This document shows positions 59,230 through 64,000 of a stretch of 64,000 nt of DNA, one piece after another. Each line of letters opens with the position of its first letter. Positions within the stretch are counted from its first letter, which is position 1. The position numbers were made by a program, and so were the translations under genes. Under the pieces are notes generated by a model. The model was given only the letters and a program-made list of their open reading frames with translations. It did no database searches and was not told where the DNA came from. This DNA comes from Agapanthus africanus (Eukaryota; Streptophyta; Magnoliopsida; Asparagales; Amaryllidaceae): positions 26,986,079 to 27,050,078 of the forward strand of contig JASDDO010000026.1 of the NCBI GenBank assembly GCA_030015575.1. The letters are read 5' to 3'.

Positions 59230-60665
59230 AGTCTCCAACTCACAACAAAACTGATGAGTATAAAAAAATAACTGAAATAATGCGGCAACTCGCAATAAAA
59301 TGCGGCGAGTAAAAATAAAATAAAATAGCCGAAACGATTGGGCACCGCGAATAAATAGCCGAAATGATTGGACAATCACGACTTTTGCGATATGAAAAAC
59401 TGAAAGGATAGAGAATCGCGGAAAAGAAAAATAAAGAGAAAAATGATAAAAATAAAAAATTTCTACCCTGCAGATAGTTCGAATCTCGACTCCTGTAAAT
59501 AGTTCATGAATTAAAAGGAGCGATGTGTTTCCACACGCTCCGTCAAATGGATAACTGATTCTCGATGGCATAGCACAGAGACTACATGGACGCCCGATTC
59601 ACTCCGGTGAAGTGCGATTGCGGCGTCGTTAAAGACCCAAGGGTCGAAATGAAGCGAGGTGATGGCATATTCTTAGCTTCGGGTCTTGATGGCAATACAT
59701 ACAAAGCCTAAAATACCGTTGGATGTCATCCCACCTCAGAAGGTTGCACTCATGACTCCTTGGGACTCCAAATCGAGTCTAACCTCAACTAAAGCGCCAT
59801 GACAATACCTAACGCTGGATTTTTCGATGGTAGTGTGGATATTCTAACCTAAGAAGACTACTTGAAGACGTCGTGTCCAGCCTCAGAAGGGATCAGAGAC
59901 ACGACAAACGCGTAGCTACTCGAGCCGCAACCTAAGAGATTGCACGTCGAGAAGATATCAGACAACGCGAGGGTACGATGGAATTAACCCAGTACTACAA
60001 GCTAACGGACTCTTATGATAAAAGGGGTTATGTATGTTAACGTTAGGATGAGTTTATCCATAAGCTTAAGGAAAGGGTAAACTGAAAACTCCAAAACGAG
60101 TAAATAAACTAAGCTAAGCCTTTCCTTCACAAACAGCAAGAAAAAGAAGCCCCTTATGTGTACTTTCGACTCGTAAGGGGAAAATACTCTTATGAAATCC
60201 TTACGACTCACAAGGGGAAAATACACTTAGGGATCCTCATGATTCCTAAAGAGAAAATACTCCTACGAGATCCTCTCGACTTGTAGGAAAGAATTATTTT
60301 TATGAGACCCTCAAGGATTATAAAATTGAAAAGCCTTAGGTTATAGGGACCTAAACCTGTTTCTTAAGCCATCGCTGCCTTACGGCAAGTCTCCATATTG
60401 ACTATCGTATACCATTCATAGGCTGCATATGATAAGATTGGCAGATGAAGGCACCATCATAAGGGGAGAGGTGCAGATCAATTGCTTCAAGGTGAAGAAC
60501 TTTGTTTCTTAAGTATCATATTTTGAGTCAATGGTAGATGACGACACCTATGTCCGGTCACTACCTTCTCAGATTAAGATTCTAAAAGTTATGTATAATA
60601 CGTTAGCTCGAGAGCAGTCGTGTACTCCACACTACTTCACCCACGCATATACCTCCGTGGGCAAA
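59230..60665 (+). other. Rest of the E 3' region, no gene
   Basis: AT-rich and simple at 59230-59460, then unique-looking sequence to 60140 with no recognised motif. The third 'ttacgactc' module copy is at about 60150-60375, followed by a stretch to the polypurine tract. Confidence 0.6.
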
Positions 60666-60679
60666 GAAGTAGGGGCATG
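60664..60679 (+). other. Element E polypurine tract
   Basis: aagaagtaggggcatg abuts the 3' LTR start TGTTTGACG at 60680. Confidence 0.8.
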
Positions 60680-63611
60680 TGTTTGACGTGAAAAATTCAT
60701 CAAATAGTAATAAACATGCATTTAGATATTCATTTCAGTCCACAGGAAAAAGATCGCCTAACATGGGATCTGAACTACAAGGATTAACGAAAAAGTACAC
60801 AAAGTTCTCTAGCTGCCTCTCGGCCCTCTCTACCATGTTGTAAGAACGATTCTCATGAAAATTCCCACCCCGCATATTAGCGCTGTGCTCGTCGGCAAAA
60901 GAAAATATGATAGCCCGCCGAGCCCGTATTTGACTCAACATATGAATGGAGCGGTCCCTTAAAGGCTTCGTAATTAAGCATGCCTTGTGAATGCAGTTGA
61001 TCTTGTCCTTCGCTGCGTCAAGCATCACTAAAGTCATTTCCACCGGATGAGGAGGAATATCATCAAAAATGGTAAGGAAGATTATTCGAAGCCAAATAGA
61101 GCCGGCGGAAAGAGGAGATCCCCTACGGACCATAAGCTCATGCATCACCGTATTGCATCGAGCATCCATAAGAACATGATTCGCTAGGCGTGCAGCGCAA
61201 CGAGAAATAATTTCACTAATGGGCACCTCTCATGGCTATCGAGGAGCATATGGACGATTGCAAACTATGGTTATTTTAAAGTGAAAGAGAAGATGGACAC
61301 TTCTTCAAATTATAAAGAGAAATATCCAAGCCTTGGCACAAATTTTTTTGCACATGATTAAAGTTGGAATGATTCCCAAGCTCTAACCAAAAGAAAGTAT
61401 TGGAAAAGAGGACGGCTCAGAAAATCATGAGATCATTTATCCGCACCTGTTTAAGTGTGCATCAGTATGAAGTGCGCACTTGAATAAAGAGGCCAAGGAT
61501 ATTGCATAAGTGCACACATGACGAAGGCAACTTTGATGACATGCGCATCAATATACATGTGCATGTGTAAGATGAAGCACAAAGCCGCGATACGTGCAAA
61601 GCACATGCACACATACCAAATGTTCAAGATGCGCATGCATCACCTTCGCAAGTGGCAAAATGCCATTTTGGGAAATGCGACACGTGCAAAGCATGTGCAC
61701 ATGCACACCTTAACCATAGTTGGTCATATTATAGAAGAAAAAATCTTCTATAAATAACAAAATAACAAATCAAATTTGGGGATCTAAATTCAATGGTGCG
61801 CATGCATCCAAATGGTGATCCAACGATGTGCATGGATTCAATTGGTTAAAATCGAATAAAATCATACCTTGACAAGTGAGATAATGGATCAAAAATCCAA
61901 CAATGCACATGCACTCATTCTCTAATCCAACGGTGTGCATAACCCCGATCAAATAAAATCAATAAAGATCAATTAAAATCAAATAAAATCAATTTACTCA
62001 TAACAAACCCTAATCTTTCCTCTCCTATAAATAGGAACCCCATTCACAGAAATCATAGAGAGCCGACCCCCCATAAACTCAAGAAAAATTCATCTTCTTC
62101 AACCTCAAAGCAGGTAAAAATAAAAAGAGAAGAAGATTTATCCTCTCCCATAAATATTTTGCTTTAATATATAAGCCTTTGTTTCTTCTTTGAATTCATT
62201 GATTCATAAATAAAAGTTCAAAAGATCTTAGGGTTGATTACTATTTTACAAAAGTTACAACTTTTGTGAGAAATTAATCCTAAGGTTTAAGAAAAAACCC
62301 ATCATGGATGTCTCTGCATCATAAAAAATCAAAGTTTTTGCTTCTTGAAAAATAAAAGAAGGAAAAGAACAAAAAATAAAAGAAACAGAATCCATTGCTT
62401 CTCATTAAAAGCTTTTGCTTTCTGATCCAAACAATATCTAAACAAGTGCGCACCCAAACCGAGTGCGCACTTAATCAAAAATTGTCTATGGAAAATAAAG
62501 TCCCTGGATATTTGCGCATCACATGATATGCACGTGTGCGTACTTGTTGGATTCCGCCTATGGAGGCATGTGTGTCACGTGATATGCACGTATGCGCAAT
62601 TGATGGATGTTGCCTATGAAGACATATGCGTCACGTGATATGCACACGTGCGCACTTGTTGAATATTGCCCACGGATGTGCGAGCGTCACGTGATATGCA
62701 CGTTGACTTTTAAATACATACGCACATATATACATGCGCACATATGATTCTGAACTGATAACAAGTGCAAGCCCGTGTAATATACATGTGCGCAACACTC
62801 TGACTTGAAACAAGTGCGTAGCCACATGCAAAGCACATGCACACCCTTTTCAAATAACACAAATTTGCATGTGCATCCTATACGCACTTGCGGACTTAGC
62901 CAACAGGCTATTGTTTGATTATTTAATTAAAATTAAATTAAGTATTGAATTTTTTACTTCTCATATATGATCCATTGATCAAAATATTAATAAATCTATG
63001 TTGATCTTAGGCTCAAAAAAGGCTAACGGTTCTTAGTTTATACTTGTTAAGTTGATCTTAATCAAAAACAAGATTAACGGTTCTTAACCATATTCCTGAG
63101 TTGATCTTAATCTCAAGGACGACTAACGGTCCTCAGATGACACATTTCAAACTGATGGACCTTGTTTACACGAGATTTGCGTCTTAGGTTCGGTCCCAAA
63201 TCCAATATATACGGATTTGGACTAATCGGTACCCTATATGCGACAAAAAACTAGTCCCCATATAAAATCCAAGAGTAACCCAAAAATAAACAATATATAA
63301 CACAACACGAAGTGATCTACCTGGAGCAGATGAAAGTTGTTATTACAATGTGATAGTGTAATTAACTGCTGGGGCTTACGCCTGCAGGGAAGAGCGTCTC
63401 CATAATCAAAAACTCCTCCCCCTCCTCACACGAGGGGGAATCTGATAAGTCACGCTACAACGGTCGCATCTATCCAAATCTTCGATAAACAGTGCCATAA
63501 ATCAACTTGGCATTTTCGGAGAGATGTATGGATATGTTCCAAATAGCATCTACCCCCGTATTTAGGCTAGATGACCTCCCGACGCCTCAGACCCATCTCC
63601 GGTGGTAAATA
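60680..63611 (+). repeat. Element E 3' LTR (2932 bp)
   Basis: It starts directly after the polypurine tract and ends at 63611 beside the duplicated gtgtg. The same blocks are in the same order as 45315-48179, with visible point divergence and small length changes. Confidence 0.93.
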
Positions 63612-63616
63612 GTGTG

Positions 63617-63793
63617 CATGATACTTAAGGTACCTTGGATTATATTCACATCGATATGTGGGGACCGACGTCGATTCCTTCTCGTGGAGGAGCCTGGTAC
63701 TTTGTATCTTTCATCGATGACCTCTCAAGAAAACTTTGGATATATTTAATAAAGGCCAAATCTGAAGTATTTAAGAAGTTCAAGCTTTGGAAA
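63617..63793 (+). pseudogene. Element F integrase core start (fossil)
   Basis: LDYIHIDMWGPTSIPSRGGA, WYFVSFIDDLSRKLWIYLIK and AKSEVFKKFKLWK are the first integrase blocks of Ty1/copia, with the two first catalytic aspartates. LTR G interrupts it at 63794. Confidence 0.88.
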
Positions 63794-64000
63794 TGTAACG
63801 ACTCTGAAATCTTTGTACGAAAATTTTCCTGTTAATATACAAGAAAAGAGTATTACAGACTGAGTTTGAGTTATAAGTCACTTTTGTTAAATAAAAGCAA
63901 GAAGCTACTTGTAGCTCACTGGTAAAGCCTTTGCACTGCTGTGAAATAGCCTGTATGTTCGATTCCCATCAGACACAATTTTTTCTGAATTTTTCTTTTT
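63794..64000 (+). repeat. Element G: start of a chromovirus-type LTR, cut by the window end
   Basis: TGTAACGACTC begins abruptly inside the integrase of F. It is related to the C LTR start (4651): shared 'gagttataagt', 'ttgttaaataaaag' and 'tgttcga.tcccatca' blocks. It may be a 5' LTR of a + strand element or a solo LTR; the other end is outside. Confidence 0.75.
63901..63972 (+). promoter_or_regulatory. tRNA-like A and B boxes in LTR G
   Basis: gtagctcactggtaaagc resembles the pol III A box region TAGCTCAGTGGTAGAGC of tRNAs. atgttcgattccc resembles the B box GGTTCGATTCC, 45 bases later, close to tRNA spacing. A complete cloverleaf is not evident. Confidence 0.5.

Larger units (their letters stand above)
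45315..63611 (+). mobile_element. Element E: 18.3-kb Ty3/gypsy Tat-lineage element
   Basis: The + strand element has LTRs at 45315-48179 and 60680-63611. The target duplication is exact: gtgtg at 45310-45314 and 63612-63616. The order is PBS, long gag region, protease, RT, RNase H, second RNase H, integrase, 3-kb repeat-rich 3' region, polypurine tract, LTR. It shares the PBS type, gag motifs and 3' modules with element A but is more decayed, with many breaks. It interrupts copia element F between the GAG-pre-integrase region and integrase core. Confidence 0.93.
36179..64000 (+). mobile_element. Element F: Ty1/copia, 5' part, interrupted by D, E and G
   Basis: Order: 449-bp LTR (36179-36627), PBS, gag (36672-37290), element D, gag zinc knuckle and protease (44524-45160), GAG-pre-integrase (45165-45314), element E, integrase core start (63617-63793), then chromovirus LTR G. 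The copia order GAG-PR-INT-RT is kept. The RT half and 3' LTR lie beyond the window. The gag resembles the Tork/Tnt1-type UBN2 gag. Coding is broken in several places apart from the insertions. It must predate D, E and G. Confidence 0.88.

Noticed and set aside
1-64000. tRNA, rRNA or microRNA genes
   Set aside because: Apart from the A/B-box-like LTR segments, no cloverleaf or rRNA sequence was recognised by eye; a dedicated scan was not possible.

Overview
This is plant nuclear DNA, almost certainly flowering-plant intergenic heterochromatin. No complete host gene is visible. Nearly the whole window is nested LTR retrotransposons of plant lineages: Ty3/gypsy Tat-type with a second RNase H, Athila-like, chromovirus, and Ty1/copia. 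The plant clues are the two PBS classes typical of Tat and Athila elements, the long LTRs and CpG-to-TpG decay in target-site duplications. The species cannot be told from the sequence.

Left block (1-32691). A Ty3/gypsy chromovirus, element C, runs on the + strand. It holds RNase H, integrase and a chromodomain-like tail (2634-4610), then a polypurine tract and a 3' LTR starting at 4651. A copia element (copia-1), whose 3' end is 1-2633, interrupts C upstream. The C LTR is split by two insertions. The first is element B (5030-13827, minus strand), an Athila-like element with gag and protease but no reverse transcriptase. The second is a solo LTR of the copia-1 family (15721-31991, minus strand). 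That solo LTR is itself split by element A (15797-29787, minus strand), a 14-kb Tat element with gag, protease, RT, two RNase H domains and integrase.

Middle (about 32692-36178) is the only stretch that looks like host DNA. It holds a possible 5' end of an unidentified gene, a 247-bp MITE with matching target duplications, and a short inverted repeat.

Right block (36179-64000). A copia element, F, starts at 36179 on the + strand, with a 449-bp LTR rich in heat-shock-element-like TTCTAGAA motifs. It is interrupted by element D (37291-44518, minus strand), a non-autonomous relative of B with an unrelated-looking coding region. It is interrupted again by element E (45315-63611, + strand), an 18.3-kb Tat element, and a third time at 63794 by a chromovirus-type LTR (G) that runs out of the window.

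Insertion boundaries for A, B, D, E and the solo LTR rest on 5-bp target-site duplications read directly (three exact, two with one CpG-type mismatch). The most unusual material is non-coding. It comprises G-box hairpin minisatellites in the U5 of A, matching 3' repeat modules in A and E, tRNA-promoter-like boxes in the chromovirus LTRs, and the unexplained D coding region.
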